DNA of 34,057 nt, taken from the NCBI GenBank assembly GCA_023665245.1, contig JAMPEH010000015.1:1-34057 (forward strand), read 5' to 3'. The stretch comes from Muribaculaceae bacterium. GTDB lineage: Bacteria > Pseudomonadota > Alphaproteobacteria > Rs-D84. The translations under genes were made by a program, and so were the position numbers. This document shows, one piece after another, positions 1 to 7,863 of this stretch (positions are counted from its first letter, which is position 1; each line of letters begins with the position of its first letter). The notes beneath the pieces were generated by a model. That model was not told the origin of the DNA. It saw only the letters and a program-made list of their open reading frames with translations, and searched no databases.

Positions 1-1
1 G

Positions 2-358
2 CCCAGCTCCGGCGGCGGTCTCCGCCGGGGCCGGGAATACGCCGAGCCAACGACCGCCGCCAGCCATGCCAGCCGCCGCCGGGGGAGTTTTACGCGCCTG
101 CGATACAAGCCAAGAGAGAGTTATATATACTGCCCCCTTACCCCCAGCAAGCCCAGCAGCTCCACCGCCTCCACCAGCCCAGCCGCCAAGCCACCAGGCA
201 GGCCGCCACCCGCCGCCCAGCCCAACACCACCGCCCAGCACCAGCCACCCAGCCACCAGCCCACCGCCGACAACCTCCAAGCCACCGCCGCCCAGGGCTT
301 CCAGCCGCCCCCGGCGGCTTTTTTCATGCTCTCCGGCGGCCCCGGCGGGGCCGGGTAG
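2..358 (+). CDS. Possible 3' end of a Pro/Ala-rich protein (partial)
   Basis: A reading frame open from the left edge of the window ends at TAG 356-358. Its codons end in G or C very consistently from about position 150 onward, as in the real genes of this window. It would encode a low-complexity tail rich in proline, alanine, threonine and glutamine, with no recognisable domain. Two other forward frames are also open here because the C-rich repeats lack stop codons. A terminator-like hairpin (303-324) lies before the stop codon, which argues against coding. No function can be assigned. Confidence 0.25.
   Translation, partial: PSSGGGLRRGREYAEPTTAASHASRRRGSFTRLRYKPRESYIYCPLTPSKPSSSTASTSPAAKPPGRPPPAAQPNTTAQHQPPSHQPTADNLQATAAQGFQPPPAAFFMLSGGPGGAG
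303..324 (+). terminator. Rho-independent terminator-like hairpin
   Basis: A perfect 7-bp GC-rich stem (303-309 with 313-319) closes a CCC loop and runs directly into six T residues (319-324). This is the classical intrinsic terminator layout on the plus strand. It would end transcription entering from the left and separate it from the structured region and packaging genes. A second strong GC hairpin follows at about 337-353 without a T tract. The stem sits inside a possible coding tail, so it could also be coincidental in this C-rich sequence. Confidence 0.5.
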
Positions 359-391
359 GTACTGGGAAACGGACAGCGACCTTTGCGGGTT

Positions 392-438
392 CGGAAGCGC
401 AAAATTTTCGTAGGTGTGAGGGGAAAAAGTCGCTTCCG
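392..438. repeat. 8-bp inverted repeat in the AT-richer gap before the structured region
   Basis: CGGAAGCG (392-399) and CGCTTCCG (431-438) are perfect inverted repeats 31 bases apart. They lie in a non-coding, locally A-rich stretch (about 360-545) between the terminator-like hairpin and the structured region. Placement upstream of small and large terminase genes would suit a packaging recognition (cos-type) or regulatory site. Nothing else in the sequence proves that, so the role is unassigned. Confidence 0.35.
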
Positions 439-586
439 GGAAATCGGGGCGAAAAAAGTTGAGGGGGTCAAAAACAAAAAAGGCGGTCAAACGATTGCGG
501 GGCAAGGGATTGACGGATAAAAAATAAATGAAAATTTTTTTTGAGAGTTAGCAACTTTCGCAGGTTTTCGGTGTTATATTGATATT

Positions 587-1450
587 GTGCAGAAACGGCC
601 CACGGGGGAGCAATCCCCTGCGGGCCGTTGTCATGCACGGAGACTTTGGCGACATCTGCGGGTTCGGCAAGCTGCCGGGAGACCGGCCCGCCGCAAGGCG
701 GTCCTCAGCGAGGGAAAAGCCGGGAGCATAGGTGCCATACGTGCATCTATGTGGGCATGGCCCCAGAGCCGATGCCATGCGTGCGCTTTTCCCAAAAAGA
801 TGCACGTATGGATCGGGGACGGGGAGGCGTCAAAGTGCGAAAAAGAGGGCGGCGGTTACGGAAAGCAAGGCGAGCTTTACTTCTTTCCTCGCTGATGGGT
901 CAGGGTTCAAATCCCCCCAGGCCGCCGTCCTTCACCTGCGAGCGGGAGAGCGGGCATTGTCCGCCCTGGGAGCGGGTGGCCCTGCCTGCGCCGAAGCCCT
1001 GCGTTCCAACGTGGGGTACAGAGTAGGTGCAGCGGGGCAATATGCAGGGAATGGAATTGAGTGCGGGCGGGCCATGCGGCCCGTCTGTACCGGCGGGCCG
1101 CACCCGCCTCCCTGCCCCAGAGGTAGAGCCACCACCGCCGTGAGAAAGGAAACGGGGCTACCCTGTGCGCTGTGCGAAAGCGGCAGAGGGGAAAATATTT
1201 GATGGGCTGGCACCGGCCAATATAAAATGAACGGTTCCGACCGGCGCACCGGCGGAGGGCTGAAACGTACCGTGATACCAGCGGCGAAACGGGCAGAGGA
1301 AGCGGAGAGGCGAGGACGGCATACTGCGAGCTTTAGATGTGGGCTTTGGTGTGGTCCCGGCTGTCTGCGGACAAGGCCGGGGTGTATCCGCTTCCCCTGA
1401 AACGCCGCCGCTGGGATTGTGCAATCAAGGCGTAAGAGCGCAAGAAATAC
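587..1450 (+). ncRNA. Candidate large structured non-coding RNA upstream of the terminase genes
   Basis: No frame here has a ribosome binding site plus a convincing protein, yet stable helices are dense. A hairpin lies at 593-623. A stem of 5 bp closed by a GCAA tetraloop lies at 688-701. A perfect 14-bp inverted repeat (735-748 with 798-811) encloses a 7-bp inner hairpin. Six-bp helices can form between 817-822 and 925-930 or 848-853 and 921-926. A 6-bp stem with a 4-base loop lies at 1068-1083, a GAAA-capped hairpin at 1170-1186, and a two-part hairpin at about 1364-1384. A T-loop-like element occurs at 903-915. Large ornate RNAs of the ROOL and GOLLD classes are known from phages and prophages, often near tRNA genes. 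Membership of either class is inference from size, structure and position. The ends are approximate. Confidence 0.45.
735..811 (+). repeat. Perfect 14-bp inverted repeat with nested 7-bp hairpin
   Basis: Bases 735-748 are the exact reverse complement of 798-811. The 49 bases between them contain a second perfect 7-bp pairing (GCATGGC with GCCATGC). A nested perfect helix like this is a strong RNA-structure signal and is the best-supported helix of the structured region. Confidence 0.75.
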
Positions 1451-1464
1451 AAGGGGGCGATGGA

Positions 1465-2217
1465 GTGCCGAAGCGAAGCGAGAAGCGCGACACCGCCAAG
1501 GCTGAATACATCGCCCGGATGGGCAGGGGCGGCAAGGTTGACCTGCAGGAGCTGGCCGGGGAGCTGGGCGTGAACTATCAGACCTTGCGGAACTGGAAGA
1601 AGCTGGACGAGTGGGAAAAGGCACTGCCCAGGAAAAAGAAGGGTGGGCAGCCGGAGAACAAAAACAGCGCCGGAAAGAAGAACGCCGCCGGGAGCCACGC
1701 TGGAGCGCCCAAGGGAAACAAGAACGCTGAAAAGGACGGAGCTTACAGCGCCGTCCTTCTTGATATGCTGACTTCGGACGAGCTGGCGGTGGCGGAGGCC
1801 GCCCCGCTGGAGAGCCGGGAAGCCCTGGAACACGAAATGAAGATACTGAAATTCCGGGAGCATAAGATACTCGCCAAGATTGCCCAGTACGAGAAAGAGC
1901 CGGAGGATGCGCTTTTCATCAACAGCGTTCTCGACATGAGGAGGCCCGCCGGGAGAGGCGACAAGAAGCAGGACGGGGCCAACCAGGAGATGGGAATGTA
2001 TAGCAAGGACAGCGCCTTTAGCCGGGTGCTGAAATTGCAGGAGGCCCTTTATAAAGTCCAGGGCCGGATCGCCAAGGTGGCGGACAGCCTGCGGATGATG
2101 GACGAGAGCGACAGGCGCATGGAGATGGAGCGGGAGCGCCTGGACATCCTGCGGATGCGGGCCACAGGGGCGGTGAGCTTCCCGGATGGTGACGAGACAG
2201 AGGGGGAGACCCCATGA
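1465..2217 (+). CDS. PBSX/YqaS-type phage terminase small subunit-like protein
   Basis: This 250-residue protein probably starts at GTG 1465, with an AGGGG ribosome binding site just upstream. The open frame continues further left through the hairpin-rich region, but nothing coding-like is seen there. Residues about 26-50 form a helix-turn-helix (ELAGELGV then TLRNWKKLDEW). They are followed by the asparagine-rich linker typical of this family (GGQPENKN at about 60, GAPKGNKNAEK at about 80). The rest is charged and helical. Small terminase subunits recognise the packaging site and load the large subunit. The next gene is a second, Nu1-like, small-subunit candidate whose start overlaps this stop. 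The split of work between the two is unknown; one may be an accessory DNA-binding protein. Confidence 0.75.
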   Translation: MPKRSEKRDTAKAEYIARMGRGGKVDLQELAGELGVNYQTLRNWKKLDEWEKALPRKKKGGQPENKNSAGKKNAAGSHAGAPKGNKNAEKDGAYSAVLLDMLTSDELAVAEAAPLESREALEHEMKILKFREHKILAKIAQYEKEPEDALFINSVLDMRRPAGRGDKKQDGANQEMGMYSKDSAFSRVLKLQEALYKVQGRIAKVADSLRMMDESDRRMEMERERLDILRMRATGAVSFPDGDETEGETP

Positions 2218-2696
2218 CACTCTACACAAGCAAGGTGGTGGCCGAGTGGCTGGGGCTGACAGAGCGCCGGGTGCGGCAACTCCGGGACGAGGGGATCATT
2301 GAGGAGCAGGCACCGGGGCTTTACAACCTGCGGCAGACGGTGGGGCGATATATCGCCTACATCCGCAAGGGCAATACGAACCTGAACGACGAGCGGGCGC
2401 TGCTGACAAAGGCAAAGCGAGAAGCCGCCGAGATGGAAAACGAAGCACGCCGGGGAGAGCTGCACCGGGTAACAGACATTGAGGCGGGCATAAAGTCTCT
2501 TTGCCTGAACCTGCGCTCCAATCTTCTGATCCTCCCGGCAAGGCTCTCCCCGACACTGGCGAACATGGGAGGGAACCAAGAGGGGATATTTGACGAGCTG
2601 AAACGAGCCATCGACGAGGCTTTGGAGGAGCTGTCAAACCCGGCGGAAGCCATGGCGAAGATACAGGGGGAGAGTGAGAGTGAAGAAGAAGCATGA
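2214..2696 (+). CDS. Nu1-like phage DNA-packaging protein (terminase small subunit)
   Basis: This 160-residue protein begins at ATG 2214 inside the stop of the previous gene (4-bp overlap), so the two are translationally coupled. The first 40 residues form a winged helix-turn-helix of the Nu1/MerR type (VVAEWLGLTERRVRQLRDEGII). A helical charged middle rich in KREAAEMENE-like sequence follows, as in lambda Nu1, which contacts the large subunit through its C-terminal part. It sits directly before the GpA-type large terminase, the partner Nu1 has in lambda. The C-terminus is very acidic. The assignment rests on fold-level similarity, length and position. Confidence 0.75.
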   Translation: MTLYTSKVVAEWLGLTERRVRQLRDEGIIEEQAPGLYNLRQTVGRYIAYIRKGNTNLNDERALLTKAKREAAEMENEARRGELHRVTDIEAGIKSLCLNLRSNLLILPARLSPTLANMGGNQEGIFDELKRAIDEALEELSNPAEAMAKIQGESESEEEA

Positions 2697-4521
2697 GCTG
2701 GTCGAACTCCCCAAGCAGACTTTAGACCTGTTCGCAAGGTGCATCTCGGTATTGAAGCCGCCGCCGGAGATGACGCTTTCACAGTGGGCAGACCGATACA
2801 GACGGTTAAGCCCGGAGAGCAGCGCAGAGCCGGGACGATGGCGCACAGACAAAGCGCCTTACCAGCGGGAGATCATGGACGCCATCGGAGACCCGCACAC
2901 CCGCAAGGTAGTTATTATGAGCGCCGCCCAAATCGGCAAGACGGCCATGCTGATGAACGTGCTGGGGTTTTATATGCACCACTACCCGGCCCCTGTCATG
3001 GTGATGGAGCCTACGCTTGATATGGCCCAAGCGCTCTCCAAGGACTTCCTTGCGCCCATGATACGGGATATGCCGGTGCTATCCGCGCTGGTGGATACCA
3101 AGAGCAGGTACAGCGGAAACACCATCCTGAAAAAGAACTTTCCGGGGGGACACGTGACAATCGTGGGAGCCAACAGCCCCGTGGGCCTGCGTATGCGTCC
3201 CATCAAGGTGCTACTGGCGGACGAGGTGGACGGCTACCCGGAGAGCGCAGGGACGGAGGGCGACCCGCTGGCACTGGCCCAAAAGCGGCAGACGACTTTC
3301 TGGGACAAGAAAACGGTCATCGTTTCCACCCCGACCATTAAGGGCCGGAGCCGGATCGAGACCGAGTATCTGGACAGCACGATGGAGGAGTGGAACATCC
3401 CGTGCCCGGAGTGCGGACATTTTCAGCCGCTCCAATGGAGCCAAATCAAGTTTGACAAGGAAAACCTGAAAAGCCCTGTTCTGTACGAGTGTAAACACTG
3501 CGGAGCAGTATGCGGAGAGCGTGAGTGGAAAAGCCAGGGGCGATACGGCCATTTTGTGGCGGAACACCCGGAGGCGGAGGCCAGGGGCTTCCACCTGAAC
3601 ACGCTGGCCTCCCCGTTTTGCGGGTGGAAGGAAGTTGTGGAGAAGTTCCTGCTTGCCAAGAAGATGCTGGATCAGGGGAACCCGGAGAACATGAAAACGT
3701 GGGTCAACACGGAGCTGGGGGAGACCTGGGAGGAGCAGGGCGAGCGGCTGGAAGACACGGAGCTGGAGGACAACAAGGAGTTCTACGACGCAGAGGTGCC
3801 GGAGGACGTGCTGGTGCTGACGGCGGGCGTGGATGTCCAGGATGACCGCTTTGAAGTCGAGGTAGTAGGCTGGGGCGTCGGCAAGGAAAGCTGGGGCATC
3901 CGCTACCAGAAGATATATGGGGATATGCTCAAAGAGCAGGTGTGGGCAGACCTGGACGCTTTCCTGCTGACACCGTTCCACAAGAAGGATGGGACAGCAT
4001 TGCAGATCATCGCCACCTGCATCGACAGCGGCGGCCATCACGCCGACCAGGTGTACCGCTTTACCAAGGAGCGGTGGGAGCGACGGGTGTTCGCCATCAA
4101 GGGCAAGGGCGGCCAGGAGGTCCCATATATCCGCAACCCGACCACCAACAACCGGGTGAAAGCACCGCTTTTCATCATCGGCGTGGACGCCGGAAAGGCC
4201 CTGCTGTACCAGCGGCTCAAGCACAAAACCCGCGGGCCGAACTACTGCCATTTTCCACGGGCAGAGGAGGCGGGCTACGATGACGCCTACTTCCGGGGGC
4301 TGACCTCGGAGAAGATGGTGGTGCGTTTCCGCAAGGGGCGCAGCGTGATCGTATGGGAGATCAAGGACGCCAGCTACAAGCGGAACGAACCGCTGGACCT
4401 GCGGAACTACGCCACGGCGGCGCTGGAGATCGCCAACCCGGTATTGCAGAAGCCGGAGCCGGGGGCCGCAACAGCGCCCAGACCGGCGGGAAGACGAAGA
4501 TTGAGCGGAGGGATCGGTTAA
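2680..4521 (+). CDS. terL: Phage terminase large subunit, GpA family
   Basis: ATP-driven DNA-packaging motor and genome-maturation endonuclease that acts at the portal vertex. GTG 2680 is preferred because the AGGGGGAG ribosome site is then about 8 bases upstream; GTG 2674 is the alternative. Visible motifs are Walker A SAAQIGKT at about 81-88, Walker B VLLADEVD at about 177-184, the coupling motif STPT at about 216-219, and a zinc-ribbon with CPEC (about 242) and CKHC (about 271) typical of GpA. The C-terminal nuclease domain has acidic positions in GVDVQDD (about 383-389) and CIDSGG (about 447-452). At 613 residues the length is normal for the family. Translation overlaps the upstream small subunit and the downstream gpW start. 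Confidence 0.95.
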   Translation: MKKKHELVELPKQTLDLFARCISVLKPPPEMTLSQWADRYRRLSPESSAEPGRWRTDKAPYQREIMDAIGDPHTRKVVIMSAAQIGKTAMLMNVLGFYMHHYPAPVMVMEPTLDMAQALSKDFLAPMIRDMPVLSALVDTKSRYSGNTILKKNFPGGHVTIVGANSPVGLRMRPIKVLLADEVDGYPESAGTEGDPLALAQKRQTTFWDKKTVIVSTPTIKGRSRIETEYLDSTMEEWNIPCPECGHFQPLQWSQIKFDKENLKSPVLYECKHCGAVCGEREWKSQGRYGHFVAEHPEAEARGFHLNTLASPFCGWKEVVEKFLLAKKMLDQGNPENMKTWVNTELGETWEEQGERLEDTELEDNKEFYDAEVPEDVLVLTAGVDVQDDRFEVEVVGWGVGKESWGIRYQKIYGDMLKEQVWADLDAFLLTPFHKKDGTALQIIATCIDSGGHHADQVYRFTKERWERRVFAIKGKGGQEVPYIRNPTTNNRVKAPLFIIGVDAGKALLYQRLKHKTRGPNYCHFPRAEEAGYDDAYFRGLTSEKMVVRFRKGRSVIVWEIKDASYKRNEPLDLRNYATAALEIANPVLQKPEPGAATAPRPAGRRRLSGGIG

Positions 4522-4757
4522 TGGCTGTATTCAGCAAGAAGCTGTGTCAAGAGAAACTAAACACATGGCTTGAAGCGGAGGAGGCCATCGCCACCGGGCA
4601 GAGATACCAAATCGGGACCCGGATGCTGACGCGGGCAGACTTGAAGCAGGTGCGGGAGGAGATGGAATACTGGGCGGCCAGACTTGCCGAGGCGGAGGCC
4701 GAGGAGAAGCAGGGCGGCAGAAACCGGGTATTCCGATTTGTCCCCCGTGACCTATAA
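4521..4757 (+). CDS. gpW-like head-tail joining protein
   Basis: A 78-residue protein whose ATG shares one base with the terminase stop codon. Size and position (between GpA-type terminase and gpB-type portal) match lambda gpW. That protein joins the filled head before the connector and tail attach. The sequence fits the family: an N-terminal helix, a central beta-hairpin region with GTRMLTRADL, then a long charged helix. Acting on the portal ring is family knowledge, not something the sequence shows. Confidence 0.8.
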   Translation: MAVFSKKLCQEKLNTWLEAEEAIATGQRYQIGTRMLTRADLKQVREEMEYWAARLAEAEAEEKQGGRNRVFRFVPRDL

Positions 4758-4769
4758 GGGGGCAAGGGA

Positions 4770-6389
4770 ATGAAACCAAACATTCTTGACAGAGCCATCG
4801 CAGGAGTGGCCCCAAAGTATGCCATGCAACGGATGGCGGCCAGGTCGGCGCTGTCCTTTTTGAACAGCGGCTACGGGAACTACGGAGCCAACCAAACGAA
4901 GAAGACCATGCGGGGGTGGATGTTCTACGGCGGAAGCGCCAAGGAGGACATTGAGGACAATATCGACATACTCCGGCAGAGGTCACGGGACGCCTACATG
5001 GGCATACCCACAGCGGCGGCGGCCCTGAAAACCATGCGAACCAACGTGATCGCCGGAGGGCTGATGCCCGCCCCGCAGATCGACGGGGACTACCTGGGGC
5101 TTTCGCAGGAGCAGGTGGAGAAGCTGCAAGCGCAGATCATCCGGGAGTTCGGCCTTTGGGCGGACACGGCGGTCTGCGACGCCGACAGGATGGACGACTT
5201 TTACAAGCTCCAGCAGCTCGCCTTCCTGGGGGCGCAGATGAACGGCGACGCCATTGCCGTCCTGCCCACGGGACAGCAGAAAGGGCAACCGTACAGCCTG
5301 CGGGTGAAGATCATCGAGGCGGACCGGCTATGTTCGCCGGACGGCTTTGACCGGCTGGCTCCATGCGAGGTGCAGGGGCACAGGGTACACCGCATCGTCC
5401 AGGGCGTAGAGACCGACCAAAACGGCATGGTGGTGGCCTACTGGATATGCAACCACCATCCGCTGGGGAACGGGACGGTGGACGGAACCGAGATGAAGTG
5501 GGTGCGGGTGGAAGCCTACGGCGAGCTGACCGGGCGGCGGAACGTGCTGCACATCATCACACGGGAGCGAGCGGGGCAGCTCCGGGGCGTGCCCATCCTG
5601 GCCCCGGTGCTGGAGAGCTTAAAGCAACTGGGGAGATACACGGAGGCGGAAATCAACGCCGCCGTAATCTCGGCCATGTTCACGGTGTTTGTCCAGCCGC
5701 AGATGGCAACGGACGGGCGGCCATTCGGTGAGATGATCCCGCCGGAGCAACTGATCGACACCCAGGACCAGGGAACTATTGAGCTGGGAACCGGGGCCAT
5801 CGTAAGCCTGAATCCGGGAGAGACGGTACAGTTTGCAGACCCGAAGCACCCGAACAACGGCTATGACGCTTTCAGCGGCGCCATGATTAAGCAGATCGGG
5901 GCGGCGCTGGAAATCCCGCCGGAGGTCATGGGCAAGCAATTCTCTACCTCGTACAGTGCGGCCCGCGGAGCGCTGAATGAGTTTTGGCGGGTGTGCGAGA
6001 TGTGGCGGGATTGGTTTGCCACGGACTTCTGCCAGCCGATCTATGAGGAGTGGCTTGCGGAGGCGGTGGCGCTGGGGAGAATTAAGGCCCCCGGCTTTTT
6101 CAGCGACCCGGCTATCCGTAAGGCATATTCGGGGTGCAAGTGGAACGGCCCCGCCAGAACGAACCTGAACCCGGTGCAGGAGGTCAGCGCCGCCGTGAGC
6201 CGGGTGGATGCGGGCTTCTCCACCGCACAGGAGGAGACAGCCCAGATGACGAGCGGGAACTACGCCTACAACATCCGGCAACGGGCGGCGGAGGCGAAGA
6301 TGAAGCGGGAGGTGGACGACATCATCCATCCGCCCCAGAAAACGCCGGAGCCGCCAACAGACGGAGCAGGAGGGAAAGAGCATGAATAA
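4770..6389 (+). CDS. Phage portal protein, lambda gpB family
   Basis: A 539-residue protein that forms the dodecameric portal ring through which DNA enters and leaves the capsid. The N-terminal half carries the conserved RSRDAYMGIPTAAAALKTMRTNVIAGGL region near residue 70. The middle carries the EADRLCSPD and HIITRERAGQLRGVP stretches characteristic of lambda-type portals. The C-terminal quarter (ISAMFTVFVQ, then PPEVMGKQFSTSYSAARGAL) is also family-typical. The C-terminal tail is low-complexity and Pro-rich, and its end overlaps the start of the protease gene by 8 bases. Confidence 0.95.
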   Translation: MKPNILDRAIAGVAPKYAMQRMAARSALSFLNSGYGNYGANQTKKTMRGWMFYGGSAKEDIEDNIDILRQRSRDAYMGIPTAAAALKTMRTNVIAGGLMPAPQIDGDYLGLSQEQVEKLQAQIIREFGLWADTAVCDADRMDDFYKLQQLAFLGAQMNGDAIAVLPTGQQKGQPYSLRVKIIEADRLCSPDGFDRLAPCEVQGHRVHRIVQGVETDQNGMVVAYWICNHHPLGNGTVDGTEMKWVRVEAYGELTGRRNVLHIITRERAGQLRGVPILAPVLESLKQLGRYTEAEINAAVISAMFTVFVQPQMATDGRPFGEMIPPEQLIDTQDQGTIELGTGAIVSLNPGETVQFADPKHPNNGYDAFSGAMIKQIGAALEIPPEVMGKQFSTSYSAARGALNEFWRVCEMWRDWFATDFCQPIYEEWLAEAVALGRIKAPGFFSDPAIRKAYSGCKWNGPARTNLNPVQEVSAAVSRVDAGFSTAQEETAQMTSGNYAYNIRQRAAEAKMKREVDDIIHPPQKTPEPPTDGAGGKEHE

Positions 6390-7491
6390 GAAATTCTGGA
6401 AATTCCAAAACGCCGTGGGGGGCAGCGTGGAGCTGCTGCTTTACGGTGACATCGCAGACAGCACATGGTGGGGAGATGAAGCGACCCCAAAGCAGTTTGC
6501 CGAAGACCTGGCCGCCGCCGGGACCGTGAGCGAGATCACGGTGCGGATCAACAGCGGCGGAGGGGATGTGTTTGCCGCCCAGGCCATCGGCAATCAGTTG
6601 GAGCAGCACCCGGCCACGGTCACGGCGAAGATCGACGGGCTGTGCGCCAGCGCCGCCACCATCGTGGCCTGCCACTGCAACAGGGTGGTAGCAGCTAACG
6701 ACGCCACCTACATGGTACACCCGGTCAAGATGGGCCTTTACGGTTACATTGACGCCACCCAGATGCAGCAGTACATGGACGCCATCAAGGCACTCCGGGA
6801 GAACATCGTCAGCCTCTACGCCAAGAAGACCGGGCGGGAGAAGGACGAGGTGGCCGGGTGGATGGACGCCACAAGCTGGTGGACGGCCCAGCAGGCCAAG
6901 GACAACGGCTTTGTGGACGAGCTGGTGGACGAGGAGGCCACCACGGTGGAGAACCGGGGCGGGGTGCTGTTCGTCAACAGTGTAAGCATGGGCATGGATT
7001 TTTCCAATGCCCCCAAATTTGTGCAAGACCGTATGGCAGCACCCCCCGCCGCCGGTGGTTTTGTAAATAAAAACCCGGCAGAGCCGGGGAATGTGAACAA
7101 GGAGGAGCAGGAAATGGTGGAAATCAAGACCGTGGACGACCTGCGCGGGGCTTACCCGGAGCTGGTCGGCCAAATCGAGCAGGCGGCGGCTGATCGGGCT
7201 ACGAACGACGAGCGGGCGCGCATCAAGGACATCGAGGAGATGGCCCTGCCTGGAAGCGAGGAGCTGACCGCCGAGGCCAAGTTCGGAAAGCCCATGAGCG
7301 CCGCCGACTACGCCAAGGCCGCCATGAAGCAGGCCAAGGAGCAGGGCAAGGACTATCTGGACGGGATCGCCAAGGACGCCGCCCAGAGCGGAGCCAACGG
7401 CGTGAAGACCGAAACGCCCGCTGGCGGCGGCGAGGGCGACGAGTTCCTGAACGCCATCAGAAGCCAGGGCAAGGCCCCGGATAAGCAGTAA
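6382..7491 (+). CDS. Head maturation protease (ClpP/S14-like) with C-terminal scaffold-like extension
   Basis: This 369-residue protein processes the procapsid. Residues about 14-185 are a ClpP-like serine protease. The INSGGGDVFAAQAIG strand-helix is at about 57-70, the nucleophile region DGLCASAA has Ser90, the histidine lies in MVHPVKMG (His113), and an acidic residue lies in WMDATSW (Asp162). After a Pro/Ala linker, residues about 240-369 are charged, Ala/Glu/Lys-rich and probably helical, like a fused scaffolding domain. Lambda encodes gpC and its nested scaffold gpNu3 in one gene in the same way. An internal ATG at 7114 with an upstream AGGAGGAG site could start a separate scaffold product. 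Confidence 0.9.
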   Translation: MNKKFWKFQNAVGGSVELLLYGDIADSTWWGDEATPKQFAEDLAAAGTVSEITVRINSGGGDVFAAQAIGNQLEQHPATVTAKIDGLCASAATIVACHCNRVVAANDATYMVHPVKMGLYGYIDATQMQQYMDAIKALRENIVSLYAKKTGREKDEVAGWMDATSWWTAQQAKDNGFVDELVDEEATTVENRGGVLFVNSVSMGMDFSNAPKFVQDRMAAPPAAGGFVNKNPAEPGNVNKEEQEMVEIKTVDDLRGAYPELVGQIEQAAADRATNDERARIKDIEEMALPGSEELTAEAKFGKPMSAADYAKAAMKQAKEQGKDYLDGIAKDAAQSGANGVKTETPAGGGEGDEFLNAIRSQGKAPDKQ

Positions 7492-7506
7492 GGGAGGAGA
7501 AGAAAA

Positions 7507-7845
7507 ATGAGTATGGAGCTGAAAGTGCAGACTTTCCAGTCTGACGAGCGGTATTTCATCGCCGGGGCAGACATCGCCATCACCACGGCGACCAAGACCG
7601 CCGGGGCGGCCATCGCCGCCCACACCCCCGTTATCATCGACGCTGCGGGCAAGGTCAGCCCCGCCGCCGACAAAACCAAGCTGACCGGCATTTATGGCAT
7701 CAGCGCCGACAGCGCCGAGAAGGACCAGGACGCCGTGATCTATCTGACGGGTGAGTTCTTCGGAGACGAGCTGGTGCTGGCTGACGGCATCACCGCCGCC
7801 GACGTTGAGGTGCCGCTGCGTAACATCGGCATCTTCCTGAAATAA
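7507..7845 (+). CDS. Head decoration protein, lambda gpD family
   Basis: A 112-residue Ala/Thr-rich protein lying between the maturation protease and the major capsid gene, the position of lambda gpD. Decoration trimers bind the three-fold sites of the expanded capsid and stabilise it against DNA pressure. The AGADIAITTATKTAG and AAHTPVIIDAAGKVSPA patterns fit the beta-rich gpD fold. A clear GGAGGAG ribosome site precedes ATG 7507, as expected for an abundant structural protein. Confidence 0.85.
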   Translation: MSMELKVQTFQSDERYFIAGADIAITTATKTAGAAIAAHTPVIIDAAGKVSPAADKTKLTGIYGISADSAEKDQDAVIYLTGEFFGDELVLADGITAADVEVPLRNIGIFLK

Positions 7846-7863
7846 GAGGAGGAGGAAAACATC

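Noticed and set aside
851..926. Possible tRNA gene (T-loop GTTCAAATC, 76-base span with a 7-bp terminal pairing that needs two G-T wobbles)
   Set aside because: The T-stem pairs at only three positions. No D-arm and no 5-bp anticodon stem with a 7-base loop fall in the right places. It is treated as a T-loop-like part of the structured region.
66..1202. Several overlapping open frames in the first 1.2 kb, including a Pro-rich one at 66-413 and one at 732-1202
   Set aside because: They arise from C-rich repeats or hairpin-rich sequence, lack good ribosome sites and show no domain. Only one left-edge frame with biased third positions is kept, at low confidence.
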